Positions 1-8,641 of a stretch of 64,000 bases of DNA are shown one piece after another; the stretch's first letter is position 1, and each line of letters starts with the position of its first letter. The notes below the pieces were generated by a model that was not told the DNA's origin, did not search any database, and saw only the letters and a list, made by a program, of their open reading frames with translations. The DNA comes from Pseudomonas marginalis. GTDB lineage: Bacteria; Pseudomonadota; Gammaproteobacteria; Pseudomonadales; Pseudomonadaceae. The translations under genes and the position numbers were made by a program. Location: NCBI RefSeq assembly GCF_900105325.1, contig NZ_FNSU01000003.1, forward strand, positions 1-64,000. Reading direction: 5' to 3'.

Positions 1-818
1 GAGGCCTCAATGCGGCTGAATGTGGCGGCATCAGCGGTGAGCCGGCAAATTTCCAAGCTTGAGTTGGCCCTGGATGCCAGCCTGTTTGAGCGTCGCGCCC
101 GCGGCATGGTGCTCAGCGAGGCGGGGGCGCGACTGGCGGCGTATGCGCGCAAGTCGCAGCTTGAGGCCGAGCAGGTGGTGCTGGAAATTACCGAGCTGCA
201 CGGCTTGCAACGGGGCCATGTGCATGTTGCCTGTTCGGAAGGATTTGCCCTGGAATACATGCCCAGGAGCATCAGCGCGTTCAGGCGTGAGTATCAGGGC
301 ATTCATTTTACGTTGGAGGTCTGTGCGCCCGCTGAAGCGACCGAGAAGGTTCGCTCCGGTGAAGCCGACCTGGCGATGACGTTCAGCCTGACGCCGCAAA
401 AGGAAATCAAGGTCGAACATGTCCTGAGCGGGGCGATTTTGCCGTGGTCTCCAATGCCCATCCCTTGGCCGGGCGGGAGTCTGTCAACCTCGCCGAGTTG
501 CAACCCTGGCCCATTGCGTTACCCAAGGCCGACACTACGATACGGCAACTCTTCGACATCTGTTGCGGCGTCCAGGGGTTGTTGTTCGACCCGGTATTGA
601 CCACCAATTACGTTGCCGCGCTCTACAGTTTCGTCCGTGAAGAGGGAGGCATCAGCCTGGCCAGCGAAATGACCTTGCACCAACAGGTGGCGGACAAACA
701 GTTGCAATGCTTGCCGATCCTTGATGAAGGCATGCAGGCGCGGCGCATCGAACTGCAAGCATGGCTGGGCGCAATCTACCGCGGCGGTTTCGGCGTTCAG
801 GGATTTTCTGATCGCTGA
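1..818 (+). pseudogene. LysR-type regulator, partial and frameshifted
   Basis: The reading frame enters from the left edge without a start, so the first part of the N-terminal helix-turn-helix is outside the window. The visible winged-HTH end (VAASAVSRQISKLE) and the following linker and effector-domain sequence (SGEADLAMTFS) identify a LysR-family transcription factor. Frame 1 is coherent to about 435. From about 444 the protein continues in frame 3 (VSNAHPLAGRESVNLAELQPWPIALPK) and ends at the TGA at 816-818. The switch falls in a TTTT run and is explained by one missing base. Either the gene is inactivated or the base call is wrong. No target can be inferred. Confidence 0.8.
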
Positions 819-853
819 GCTGGCGAAGGCGAAGCGGCTTTGAAAAGATGAGG

Positions 854-1459
854 TTATTGCAGCGGCCCCACCACTTGCCGATAGCGTTCTTCCCCCTGCG
901 GCGTCTGGCGGGTCAGGCTGATTTCCAGGCCGATGGGATCGGCTTTACGGTTGCCGGCCAGCTGACGCCAGCCTTGGCCCGGTTCCCAGATGCGCACTTG
1001 CAGGTCGCTGACACCGGATAAGACGGCCACTGCTTTTTTGGGCGCAGGCAACGGATATCGATCACTGGCTGCGGATGTGGCGCGGTACAGCGTGTCACCC
1101 TCCAGCCACCAGCGCACCCGTTTGCAGACCGTTTTCGGGAAGGGCTGCGTTACGAATCACGTTCAGTTGAAAATCATGCTGGTCGGAGCTGCGAACGCTG
1201 ATTGCGGCGAGCCCGTCGGGCTGTTCGTCATCGTTCAAGGCTGGCGTTCTCAGTTCAACGCTGGCGCGCAGGGCCAGGTCGCGGTCCAGCTGGTTGAGTG
1301 TGCGCAACAACGCTTCGGTTTGCTCGGTGCTGGCCTGCAGATGGCTGTCGGCACGGCTCACGCTGTCGAGGCGCGCCAGGCAATCAGGCTGACAATGGCC
1401 ATCAGCATGATCGCCACCATGACTTCAATGAGGGTAAAACCGTGCTGGTCTGTTTTCAT
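854..1459 (-). pseudogene. hxcW: GspJ/HxcW minor pseudopilin, two frameshifts
   Basis: This is the minor pseudopilin at the tip of the type II secretion pseudopilus. The N-terminus MKTDQHG/FTLIEVMVAIML is a prepilin-peptidase site (Gly7/Phe8, Glu at +5) followed by a hydrophobic helix. The middle (SRADSHLQASTEQTEALLRT) and the C-terminal GspJ motif RWWLEGDTLYR are all present but lie in three different frames. One base is missing near 1365, and one extra G lies in a G run near 1119. The two indels compensate, so the last part returns to the first frame. The ATG overlaps the hxcU stop. Restoring both bases gives a full-length GspJ, so this is either recent decay or sequence error. Confidence 0.8.
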
Positions 1460-1915
1460 GGTTGGTTCGCCACGCGTATTTGTCCTGTCGCCGTGCGGTG
1501 AAGGGTGAGGCGGTGCTGGCCATCCGAGAGCTGCAGTTGCAAGGGCGAGGCAAACCATTCGGCATTCAGTACCACCGGTTGCCTGGGGGTTACACGTACG
1601 CTCATCGAGGGTGTTTCCCAGGCACGGGGACGCAGTTGCGGGTCGCTCATGAAGTGATCCCAACCCTCGCCGGGCGCGTTGCGCCGACTGAAGCGAAACC
1701 CTTTATTGTCGGCCCGCCACGTGATGGGGCGGCCGTCGGCCGGGCTTCGGCCTGGCGATCTGCAGCATCTGGACCACGCGGTTGGCGTCCTTGCGCAGCA
1801 ATTGCAACGGGTCGGGTTTGATGCTCAGGCTGATCGCCGCTGAGGCGATGCCGATGATCACCAGGACCACCATCAACTCGATCAGGGTGAAGCCTTGCTG
1901 ATTGGCCTTGGTCAT
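1456..1915 (-). pseudogene. hxcU: GspH/HxcU minor pseudopilin, two missing bases
   Basis: This is a minor pseudopilin of the type II secretion system. MTKANQQG/FTLIELMVVLVIIG is a type IV prepilin-like leader (cleavage after Gly8, Glu at +5). The reading frame runs into a stop after PHHVAGRQ. Restoring one G at about 1750 and another at about 1738 gives a continuous protein through ARAEARADGRPITWRADNKG to the C-terminus ending QIRVANQP. Both missing bases sit in short G/C runs. The gene is divergent from hxcP, with 68 bp between the starts, and its stop overlaps the hxcW start. In P. aeruginosa the same gene pair is transcribed away from hxcP. Confidence 0.8.
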
Positions 1916-1983
1916 GACACAACGCTCCTTCGTCGTGGGTCTCTCCTGTAGACTGCCCGGCAGGACAACAAGGAGGTTTTGTC

Positions 1984-2401
1984 GTGGTCGCTATTTTTCG
2001 TTTGACCGCGCCGCAAGTGGTGCAGGCAGTGGCATTGGCCACGGCATTCGCGGGTGTGTGGTCTGGTCTTCAGTGTTGCTGACGTCGCCGAGTCCCAGGT
2101 GCCGCAGTCGAGCCGCCGGCTTTGGCCGCTCGCCCGGATACCCCGGCGTTGCAGTGGTTTTCCCAACCAGCCGGCGACGGTGGACATCAAGGTCTCCGGC
2201 CTGATGGCGGGCGCGCGCGGGGCGGTGGCGATCCTGAGCCTGAACGAGGGGCCGCCGCGCAGTTTTCGGGTGGGTGAGTCGTTGGCCCAGGGTGTGCGCC
2301 TGGCGGCGATCGAGGGCGATGCGGTGGTGATTGAGCGGGGCACGCAGCACACCCGCATTAAGGTCAGCACGCTGCCGGACTGGTGGTGCTACCGCGCTTG
2401 A
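1984..2401 (+). pseudogene. hxcP: GspC/HxcP inner-membrane clamp protein, three frameshifts
   Basis: GspC-type protein that links the inner-membrane platform to the secretin. AGGAGG at 1971-1976 with a 7-base gap selects the GTG at 1984. An N-terminal membrane segment (VVQAVALATAFAGVWSG) is followed by a proline/alanine-rich linker and an HR domain (VDIKVSGLMAGARGAVAILS, then GESLAQGVRLAAI). These pieces occupy three frames. Switches are inferred near 2073-2076, 2095-2098 and 2160-2164, the first giving an in-frame TGA. The C-terminal part is short and lacks a PDZ domain, as in HxcP-like members. It converges on hxcV with 15 bp between stops. Confidence 0.72.
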
Positions 2402-2416
2402 CCCGACCCTGAACGC

Positions 2417-2802
2417 TCATTGGGGCGTTGCCTTCGGCGGGTTGAGCAGCGTTTCCACCCGCGCCAACGGTGGCGCCTCGCGCTTGCGCTCCGACACCTG
2501 CAGGGTGACGCGCATCAGGCGTCCATCGGCGCTCGGTGCGATGCTCTGCTCGCAACGCAACTGCAAGCGGCCCTGATCACAGTCAAACGCTTTGTGCCCC
2601 TGGGCAGGCGTCCCTCCAGGCGCAGTTCGGCGAGCCTGCCCTGGGCCGACAGCAGCGCCATCGAGCGGTCGCGCAGCAACCCATTGCTCTGGGTCATCAA
2701 GCCTGCAACGCGGACCGCCGCCGCCATCGCCACGGCAATGATCGCCAAGGCCACGAGCACCTCGATCAATGTAAAACCTTGCTCCTTGCGCGACAGCTCC
2801 AT
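2417..2802 (-). pseudogene. hxcV: GspI/HxcV minor pseudopilin, one frameshift
   Basis: Minor pseudopilin of the type II secretion system. MELSRKEQG/FTLIEVLVALAIIA carries the prepilin cleavage site (Gly9/Phe10) and Glu at +5. The frame is correct through ALLSAQGRLAELRLEGRLP. The rest (AQGHKAFDCDQGRLQLRCEQ, ending LLNPPKATPQ) lies in the next frame. Adding one C/G in the CCC/GGGG stretch near 2600 restores a normal GspI. It starts divergently from hxcT, with 137 bp between the starts holding the likely promoters. Confidence 0.8.
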
Positions 2803-2939
2803 GGGTCACTCTTGGCGTAAAAACACGCCGTAGAGTAGCACTCAGAGAGCCGCGGGCAGCGGCCAATTATTTTTGCTATCCAGATAGTTAGTTTTGTTAC
2901 ACTGCGCGCCGAATTAGGATCAAGCCAAGGATGGTGGAT

Positions 2940-3389
2940 ATGGATTTCGCGCGCATCAAATATGGGCCTCGCGCCCGCCACGCTCAGCAAGGGTTCACGC
3001 TGATCGAGATCATGGTGGTGGTGGTCATCCTCGGCATTCTGGCGGCGATTGTCGTGCCTAAAGTGCTGGACCGTCCGGACCAGGCCAGGGCGATTGCGGC
3101 CAAGCAGGACGTTGCCGGCCTGATGCAGGCGCTCAAGCTTTATCGCCTCGACCACGGCACCTATCCCAACATGAACCAGGGCCTCAAGGTATTGGTCGAG
3201 CGCCCGGCAGATGCAAAAAATACCAACTGGCGTTCTTATCTGGAGCGCCTGCCCAACGACCCCTGGGGCCGTCCTTACCATTACTTGAATCCCGGCGCGA
3301 ACGGCGAAGTCGACATCTTCTCCCTCGGTGCCGACGGACAGCCTGATGGCGACGGTGTGAATGCCGATATCGGATCCTGGCAGCTCTAA
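2940..3389 (+). CDS. hxcT: GspG/HxcT major pseudopilin
   Basis: Major pseudopilin, the main subunit of the periplasmic pseudopilus. Prepilin site QQG/FTLIEIMVVVVILG: cleavage after Gly18, Glu23 at +5 of the mature protein. The C-terminal GspG signature follows: DPWGRPYHYLNPG, then DIFSLGADGQPDGDGVNADIGSWQL, including the acidic calcium-binding loop residues. An in-frame ATG at 2931 lies directly on the AAGGA ribosome site (2927-2931). The ATG at 2940 has an 8-base gap to that site and is preferred, giving 149 residues. It is the first gene of an intact tightly packed run T-X-Y-Z-Q and, unlike the four genes before it, shows no frameshift. Confidence 0.93.
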   Translation: MDFARIKYGPRARHAQQGFTLIEIMVVVVILGILAAIVVPKVLDRPDQARAIAAKQDVAGLMQALKLYRLDHGTYPNMNQGLKVLVERPADAKNTNWRSYLERLPNDPWGRPYHYLNPGANGEVDIFSLGADGQPDGDGVNADIGSWQL

Positions 3390-3397
3390 GCGCGGCC

Positions 3398-4321
3398 ATG
3401 AAATCACACTCGCCCACAGGGGCGAAACAGCGCGGCATGGCGATTATCAGCGCGATGCTGATCGCGGCGGTGGTCGCTGTGTTCGCCGCCGGCATGCTCG
3501 CCCGCCAGAGCGTTTTTACCCGTTCACTTGAGGCCGAGCAGGCGCGAGTGCAGGGCAGTGCATCACTGCTGGGCGGCCTGGAAGTCAGCCGGCGATTGCT
3601 TCGGGACGCCCGCGAGCAGGATGTGCTGACGCGGCTTGACCAGCCATGGGCCCGGCCGATCAACGCCGCTCAGGACGGCGAATTCGAAGGCCGCCTTGAG
3701 GACCTGCAAGGCAAGTTCAACCTGCGCAATTTAATCGCCCAAGAGTCTGTTGATCTCGGGCAGATGCGCAGCTTTGAGCGGTTGTGCGAGATGATCGGTG
3801 TCGAGGCCCGCCTGGCGCAGCGCATCAGCCAACGCGTGATTGCGGCCTACCCACATAGGCCGGTTGCCTCAACAGTGGGGCAGCCGCCCCCGCCATTACC
3901 CGCCACCCAGCCGATGCTGCGCAGTCTTGATCAATTACGCGGTATCGAAGGCCTCAATGAGCGGGTCTTGGCACGGCTGGAGCACTACGTCAGCATTCTT
4001 CCGGTCAACACCTGGGTCAACAGCAATACGGCCAGCGCGGAGGTGCTGGCCGCGGTGGTGCCGGGTTTGTCCTGGGCGCAGGCCAAGGCGTTGGTCGCCG
4101 AGCGCGATCGCGGCCAGTGGTTTATCAATCGCGGCGACTTCGTTAACCGTGCGCGATTGCCCAACCTGAACGTGGATGAACTCAATGTCGGGATCACCAG
4201 TGAGTGGTTCCTGCTCCAGGGTCAAGCCCGCCGCAATCAGCGCCGTGTGCACCTGGCTGCGCTGCTGCATCGTCCGGAAGACGCAATGCCCAGGGTGATC
4301 TGGTCGAGGCTGGGCGTATGA
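3398..4321 (+). CDS. hxcX: GspK/HxcX minor pseudopilin
   Basis: Large minor pseudopilin that caps the pseudopilus tip with GspI and GspJ. The leader QRG/MAIISAMLIAAVVAVFAAGM has the prepilin site after Gly13 but no Glu at +5, which is characteristic of GspK. The body contains the helix-hairpin-helix-like SAM region (LNERVLARLEHYVSILPVNT, WVNSNTASAEVLAAVVPGLS) found in this family. Its 307 residues are a normal length. It starts 8 bp after hxcT, and its TGA overlaps the hxcY ATG in an ATGA. Confidence 0.92.
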   Translation: MKSHSPTGAKQRGMAIISAMLIAAVVAVFAAGMLARQSVFTRSLEAEQARVQGSASLLGGLEVSRRLLRDAREQDVLTRLDQPWARPINAAQDGEFEGRLEDLQGKFNLRNLIAQESVDLGQMRSFERLCEMIGVEARLAQRISQRVIAAYPHRPVASTVGQPPPPLPATQPMLRSLDQLRGIEGLNERVLARLEHYVSILPVNTWVNSNTASAEVLAAVVPGLSWAQAKALVAERDRGQWFINRGDFVNRARLPNLNVDELNVGITSEWFLLQGQARRNQRRVHLAALLHRPEDAMPRVIWSRLGV

Positions 4322-5457
4322 CGCGCCTGCGTCTTGCCTTGCCGCCGCTGGAGTCCTTGACGTCGGACACCGAGCTTGAGTTCGCGCAACTGGACCGCAA
4401 GGGGCACGTCAGTCATACCGGCATCAGCACCCTTGGCCAGCTGGGACAACAGGTCAAGTCTCAGGCCGTCGAGTGTTTCCTTCACCCCATGGACACGGTA
4501 CTTACGCGCATTGAACTTCCGCCGCTGTCAGCGTCCCGTATCGATGCGGCCGTTACCTGCGCTGCGCAGGCCTTGATCCTGGGGCCCAGCGAGCAGATGC
4601 ATGTGGCGCACAGCGCTCGAGATGCCGATGGACAGGTGCACCTGAGCTGGCTGCCCAAGGCTGTACTGGATCGCCTCGATCAGTTGCTTGGCCTGCACGG
4701 ATTGAAGCTGGGCGGCCTGTATCCAGCGCCTTACCGCTTAGCCGTGCCAGCGGCCGGGCAGGTCAATGGGTGTGTGGTAGAGGGCCAGTTGCTGCTGCGT
4801 TTCACCCTCGCCCATGGGGCGGTGGAACCGTTGGTTGAGGACCGTCTGGAAGCGCTCGCCGCCACCGGCGAAAGTGTGCTGTGGCCCGTGGACCATCAGC
4901 GCTGGAGCGGCGCTGCCCCTGGCTGGGGATTGCACGCCGGGGTCGGTCGGCGCACTGCACAGGCGGCCGGTTGGGGGCGGGCGTTGGGCTGTTGTGCGTT
5001 GGCCGTGGGTGTCTGGGTGGCCGGGCTCAACCTTTACGCCGCCCGCGAGGTTGCGCAAGGGCAGCAGCTCAAGCAGCAGATGAGCCAGCGCGTGAAGCAC
5101 GCATTTCCCGAGCTGCCGGTGATTCTCAACCCTCTGCAACAGGCTCGCCAGCAGTTGGCGAACCGGCAAGGGGGAGGGCCCGCGCAGCTCAATCACGACT
5201 TTGCTTACCTGGTGCAGCAAGCCGCCATGGCGCTGCCGTTCATGGCCGGCAGCGTCCAGCGGTTGACCTTCAGCGAGCGCCAGTTGCAGCTGCAGATGAC
5301 CGCCGAAGCCACTCCCGCTGCCGACGGCGCTGTACAGGCTGCGCTGAGCCAGGCGGGACTTTCCGCCCACCGCAACGAGCGCATCTGGACGCTGAGTGCG
5401 ATGGCCGAACCCGCGTCGGGAGAGGGTGATTCCAGCGTGGAAAACGACGATGAATAA
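4318..5457 (+). CDS. hxcY: GspL/HxcY inner-membrane platform protein
   Basis: Inner-membrane protein that couples the secretion ATPase to the platform. The ATG overlapping the hxcX stop is preferred to longer in-frame starts inside hxcX. The 379-residue protein has a large N-terminal cytoplasmic domain (about 1-215), one membrane segment (ALGCCALAVGVWVAGLNLYA, about 222-241) and a periplasmic ferredoxin-like C-terminal domain (about 300-370). This layout is that of GspL; sequence identity within the family is usually low. It ends by overlapping hxcZ (ATGAATAA). The identity rests on topology and exact synteny. Confidence 0.87.
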   Translation: MTRLRLALPPLESLTSDTELEFAQLDRKGHVSHTGISTLGQLGQQVKSQAVECFLHPMDTVLTRIELPPLSASRIDAAVTCAAQALILGPSEQMHVAHSARDADGQVHLSWLPKAVLDRLDQLLGLHGLKLGGLYPAPYRLAVPAAGQVNGCVVEGQLLLRFTLAHGAVEPLVEDRLEALAATGESVLWPVDHQRWSGAAPGWGLHAGVGRRTAQAAGWGRALGCCALAVGVWVAGLNLYAAREVAQGQQLKQQMSQRVKHAFPELPVILNPLQQARQQLANRQGGGPAQLNHDFAYLVQQAAMALPFMAGSVQRLTFSERQLQLQMTAEATPAADGAVQAALSQAGLSAHRNERIWTLSAMAEPASGEGDSSVENDDE

Positions 5458-5959
5458 TCCGAGACTGATGGCCTTCAAAGGGCGCTGGAAAGCGCTGGCC
5501 CCGCGGGAAAAAACCATGCTCAGCGGTGCGGTGGTGTTTCTCGCCAGCCTGTTGGTCTGGCTGTCGCTGATCCAGCCAGCGCTCAAGAACATTGACTATT
5601 GGCAAGCCGAAACCCCGAAGCTGCGCGCCCAGAGCCAGGCACTGGCGCTGTTGCTTCGCGGGGTCACCACGCCTGTCGGGCTGGACCTTGAACACTCATT
5701 GCGGCAATCCCTCGACGCCGCCGGACTGGCGGGGCACTACCGGTTACAGGCCCAGGATGCGTCCTGGCAACTGACACTGGACTCGGCCCCCGCCGATGCG
5801 GTGCTCGGCTGGTTATTGAGTGACCCAGGGCAATTCTCGCTGGACGTGGTGGAGGCTCGTTTGCAGCGCGCCGGCGAAGCCTCGGTCGACAACACGGCAG
5901 GCACTCTCACAGGAACCGTCCGTATGGATCGGATGCACGGCGCTAAGGAAGCATCATGA
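5450..5959 (+). CDS. hxcZ: GspM/HxcZ inner-membrane platform protein
   Basis: Partner of GspL in the inner-membrane platform. The 169-residue protein has a short basic cytoplasmic N-terminus, one membrane segment at about 22-45 (TMLSGAVVFLASLLVWLSLI) and a small periplasmic domain. The ATG at 5450 overlaps the end of hxcY, and the TGA overlaps the hxcQ ATG (ATGA), so translation is probably coupled along X-Y-Z-Q. Little is conserved in GspM beyond this architecture; the position between GspL and GspD supports the call. Confidence 0.87.
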   Translation: MNNPRLMAFKGRWKALAPREKTMLSGAVVFLASLLVWLSLIQPALKNIDYWQAETPKLRAQSQALALLLRGVTTPVGLDLEHSLRQSLDAAGLAGHYRLQAQDASWQLTLDSAPADAVLGWLLSDPGQFSLDVVEARLQRAGEASVDNTAGTLTGTVRMDRMHGAKEAS

Positions 5960-8289
5960 AGTGGTCAGGTTCCCATTATGTCCGTACGGCTGCGCCGTTT
6001 CTGTTGCTCGCACTGAGTGCGTGCAGCGCGCAGCCCACGGCGGATTTACCCCAGGACAGTGAGCTCGGCCTGCCCCTGGCCACCACCCAGCGCAGCGGCG
6101 ATGCCCTGGTAGACCGGCAGCGTGCGCAAGTGCAAATCGAACGGCAGTCGCGGCCCTTGCACAAGGTTACCAACCCCACACGTGGCAGCGGTGCCGGTCA
6201 CAGCGGCGTGGCGCCGAGCAAACCCTTGGGCGATCAACCGGTCACGCTGAATTTCGTCGAGGCCGACATTCAAGCCGTGGTGCGGGCGTTGTCCCGTGCG
6301 ACGGGGCAGCAGTTCCTGGTCGACCCGCGCGTCAAGGGCTCCCTCACGCTGGTTTCCGAAGGGCAGGTGCCGGCGCATCAGGCCTACGACATGCTGCTGG
6401 CGGCACTGCGCATGCAGGGCTTCAGCGTGGTGGATGTGGGCGGTATCGCGCACGTGGTGCCCGAGGCCGATGCCAAGCTGCTCGGCGGGCCGATCTACAG
6501 TGCCGACAAGCCGGGCGGCAGCGGCATGCTCACGCGCACCTTCCGCCTGCAATACGAAAACGCGGTGAACCTGATCCCGGTACTGCGCCCGATCGTTTCG
6601 CCAAACAACCCGATCAACGCCTATCCGGGCAACAACACCATCGTTGTCACCGACTACGCCGAGAACCTGGCGCGGGTGGCGCAGCTTATCGACGGCATCG
6701 ACACACCGAGCGCCATCGACACCGACGTGGTGCAGGTTCAAAACGGGATCGCCGTGGATATCGCCGAGATGGTCTCGCAACTGCTGGAGCAGCCGGGCAG
6801 CGATCCGACGCAGAAAATCACGGTGGTGGGCGACCCGCGCTCCAACGCGATCGTGATTCGTGCCGGCAGCCCGGAGCGAACCGAGTTGGCGCGTAACTTG
6901 ATCTACAAGCTGGATAACGCCCAAGCCAACCCAAGCAATTTGCACGTGGTGTACCTGCGCAACGCCCAGGCCGCGAAACTGGCGCAGTCGTTACGCGGTT
7001 TGCTGACCGGTGAAAGCGACAGCGGTGGCGGTGACAATGCGCGGTCGGCCCTCAGCACAATGGGTGCCAATATCTCCGGCAGCCAGACCGGGCAGGGCAG
7101 TGGCCAAGGCAGTACCACCAGCGCCAATGAGTCGGCGCAGACGAACAGCAGCTCGAGCAGCCAGGCCGGCGGGCAAACGAATGAGCAAAACGTCGCCTTC
7201 ACCGCCGGTGGCGTGACCCTCCAGGCCGACTCGACCACCAACACCTTGCTGATTTCTGCCCCGGAGCCGCTGTACCGCAACCTGCGTGAAGTCATCGACA
7301 TGCTCGACCAGCGCCGCGCCCAAGTGGTGATTGAAAGCCTTATCGTTGAAGTCGGCGAGGACGATGCCAATGAGTTCGGCGTGCAGTGGCAGAGCGGCGA
7401 CCTGGCCGGCAAAGGCGTGATTGGCGGGACTAACCTGGGCGGCGCGGGGTTCAACCTGAATGGCAAGACCAGCGTTGACGTGCTGCCCGGCGGGCTCAGC
7501 CTCGGCTTTATCAACGGTACCGTGGATGTGCCCGGCATTGGCAAGGTCATGGACCTCAAGGTGTTGGCCCGCGCGCTTAAAAGCAAAGGCGGCAGCAACG
7601 TACTGTCGACGCCGAACCTGCTGACCCTGGATAACGAGGCGGCCAGTATTTTTGTTGGCCAGACTATCCCGTTTGTCAGTGGCAGCTACGTGACCGGTGG
7701 CGGCGGTACCAGCAATAATCCGTTCCAGACGGTCACCCGTGAAGAGGTCGGCTTGAAGCTGAATGTGCGCCCACAAATCTCCGAGGGTGGCACGGTCAAA
7801 CTCGATATTTACCAGGAAGTCAGCAGCATCGATGAGCGCGCGTCCAGCAGCGCCGCGTCGGCCGGGATCGTCACCAACAAGCGCGCGATCGACACCAGTA
7901 TTTTGCTCGACGACGGGCAGATCATGGTCCTCGGCGGCCTGCTCCAGGACGGTTACAGCCAGAGCAATGAAGCCGTGCCGTGGCTGTCGAGCATTCCGGG
8001 GCTGGGTGTGCTGTTTCGCAATGAACGCCGGGCGGTCACCAAGACCAACCTGATGGTGTTCCTGCGCCCGTATATCATCCGCGACAGTGGGGCCGGGCGC
8101 GCGATCACCCTGAACCGCTATGACTACATGCGCCGTGCCCAGGGCCATTCCCAGCCGGAACACAGCTGGGCGATGCCGGATGTGCAGGCGCCGCAGTTAC
8201 CGGCGGTGGAGAAGGGGATTCCGGGCGGGCAGCAGCAGGGGCCGAGGGCGGTGATTCGGGCGGTGCCGGTTTCTGGGGGGCGACCGTGA
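5956..8289 (+). CDS. hxcQ: GspD/HxcQ liposecretin, outer-membrane channel
   Basis: Outer-membrane secretin forming the exit channel. The N-terminus ends in a lipobox (LSAC, Cys23) followed by Ser, not Asp, so it is a predicted outer-membrane lipoprotein. P. aeruginosa HxcQ has this same property and needs no separate pilotin. Periplasmic N domains follow (about 90-340: VTLNFVEADIQAVVRALSRA, then repeated NAIVIRAG/NTIVVTDYA motifs). A Gly/Ser/Asn/Gln-rich linker occupies about 355-412. The secretin domain follows (VIESLIVEVGEDDANEFGVQ; VLSTPNLLTLDNEAASIFVG; QTIPFVSGSY; VGLKLNVRPQIS). The 777-residue length is normal. No gspS-like pilotin gene was seen nearby. Confidence 0.95.
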   Translation: MKWSGSHYVRTAAPFLLLALSACSAQPTADLPQDSELGLPLATTQRSGDALVDRQRAQVQIERQSRPLHKVTNPTRGSGAGHSGVAPSKPLGDQPVTLNFVEADIQAVVRALSRATGQQFLVDPRVKGSLTLVSEGQVPAHQAYDMLLAALRMQGFSVVDVGGIAHVVPEADAKLLGGPIYSADKPGGSGMLTRTFRLQYENAVNLIPVLRPIVSPNNPINAYPGNNTIVVTDYAENLARVAQLIDGIDTPSAIDTDVVQVQNGIAVDIAEMVSQLLEQPGSDPTQKITVVGDPRSNAIVIRAGSPERTELARNLIYKLDNAQANPSNLHVVYLRNAQAAKLAQSLRGLLTGESDSGGGDNARSALSTMGANISGSQTGQGSGQGSTTSANESAQTNSSSSSQAGGQTNEQNVAFTAGGVTLQADSTTNTLLISAPEPLYRNLREVIDMLDQRRAQVVIESLIVEVGEDDANEFGVQWQSGDLAGKGVIGGTNLGGAGFNLNGKTSVDVLPGGLSLGFINGTVDVPGIGKVMDLKVLARALKSKGGSNVLSTPNLLTLDNEAASIFVGQTIPFVSGSYVTGGGGTSNNPFQTVTREEVGLKLNVRPQISEGGTVKLDIYQEVSSIDERASSSAASAGIVTNKRAIDTSILLDDGQIMVLGGLLQDGYSQSNEAVPWLSSIPGLGVLFRNERRAVTKTNLMVFLRPYIIRDSGAGRAITLNRYDYMRRAQGHSQPEHSWAMPDVQAPQLPAVEKGIPGGQQQGPRAVIRAVPVSGGRP

Positions 8290-8641
8290 ACATTTTGACC
8301 GTGTACATATCCATTCCTGCGGTAACGGCCACCTATGGTTCCGCTCTTACAGCGGGTCACTTTTGGAAGGACCCAAAAGTAACCAAAAGGTCCTCGCCCC
8401 ACCACTCGGCACCTCGCCTAGGCTCGGTGTGCCCGAACGCAGGCTTGAATCCGTGGGCCGCCGTCATGGGCCATCCCTGGCCCAGGACGGCTAACCCGGC
8501 GTCCTGCCGGGTTACCCACGGATTCAAGCCTGCGTTCGGCCAGCGTGGTTTTACGGGGCGCCGAAGATCAAGATCAAAAGCGGCTCGCTTCGCATCGCGG
8601 GTACGTTGTTTTGTGACCGCGCTCGGTCAGGAAGATGTCTT
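8290..8641. repeat. Palindromic intergenic repeat between hxcQ and hxcR
   Basis: This 352-bp gap splits an otherwise overlapping operon and contains no credible gene. Its core is a perfect 24-bp inverted repeat (8434-8457 against 8515-8538). Inside it are two further hairpins: GGGCCA/TGGCCC at 8468-8483, and TAACCCGGC/GCCGGGTTA at 8492-8514. The left part has the TTTTGG...CCAAAA-type inverted sequence around 8360-8390 typical of dispersed repeats in fluorescent pseudomonads. Family naming would need a genome comparison. The right end holds the hxcR ribosome site. Confidence 0.75.

Noticed and set aside
2054..2161. Separate short gene starting at ATG 2054 in frame 2
   Set aside because: The sequence before 2160 in this frame has no GspC character; the correct linker is read in frame 1, so it is a frameshift product of hxcP.
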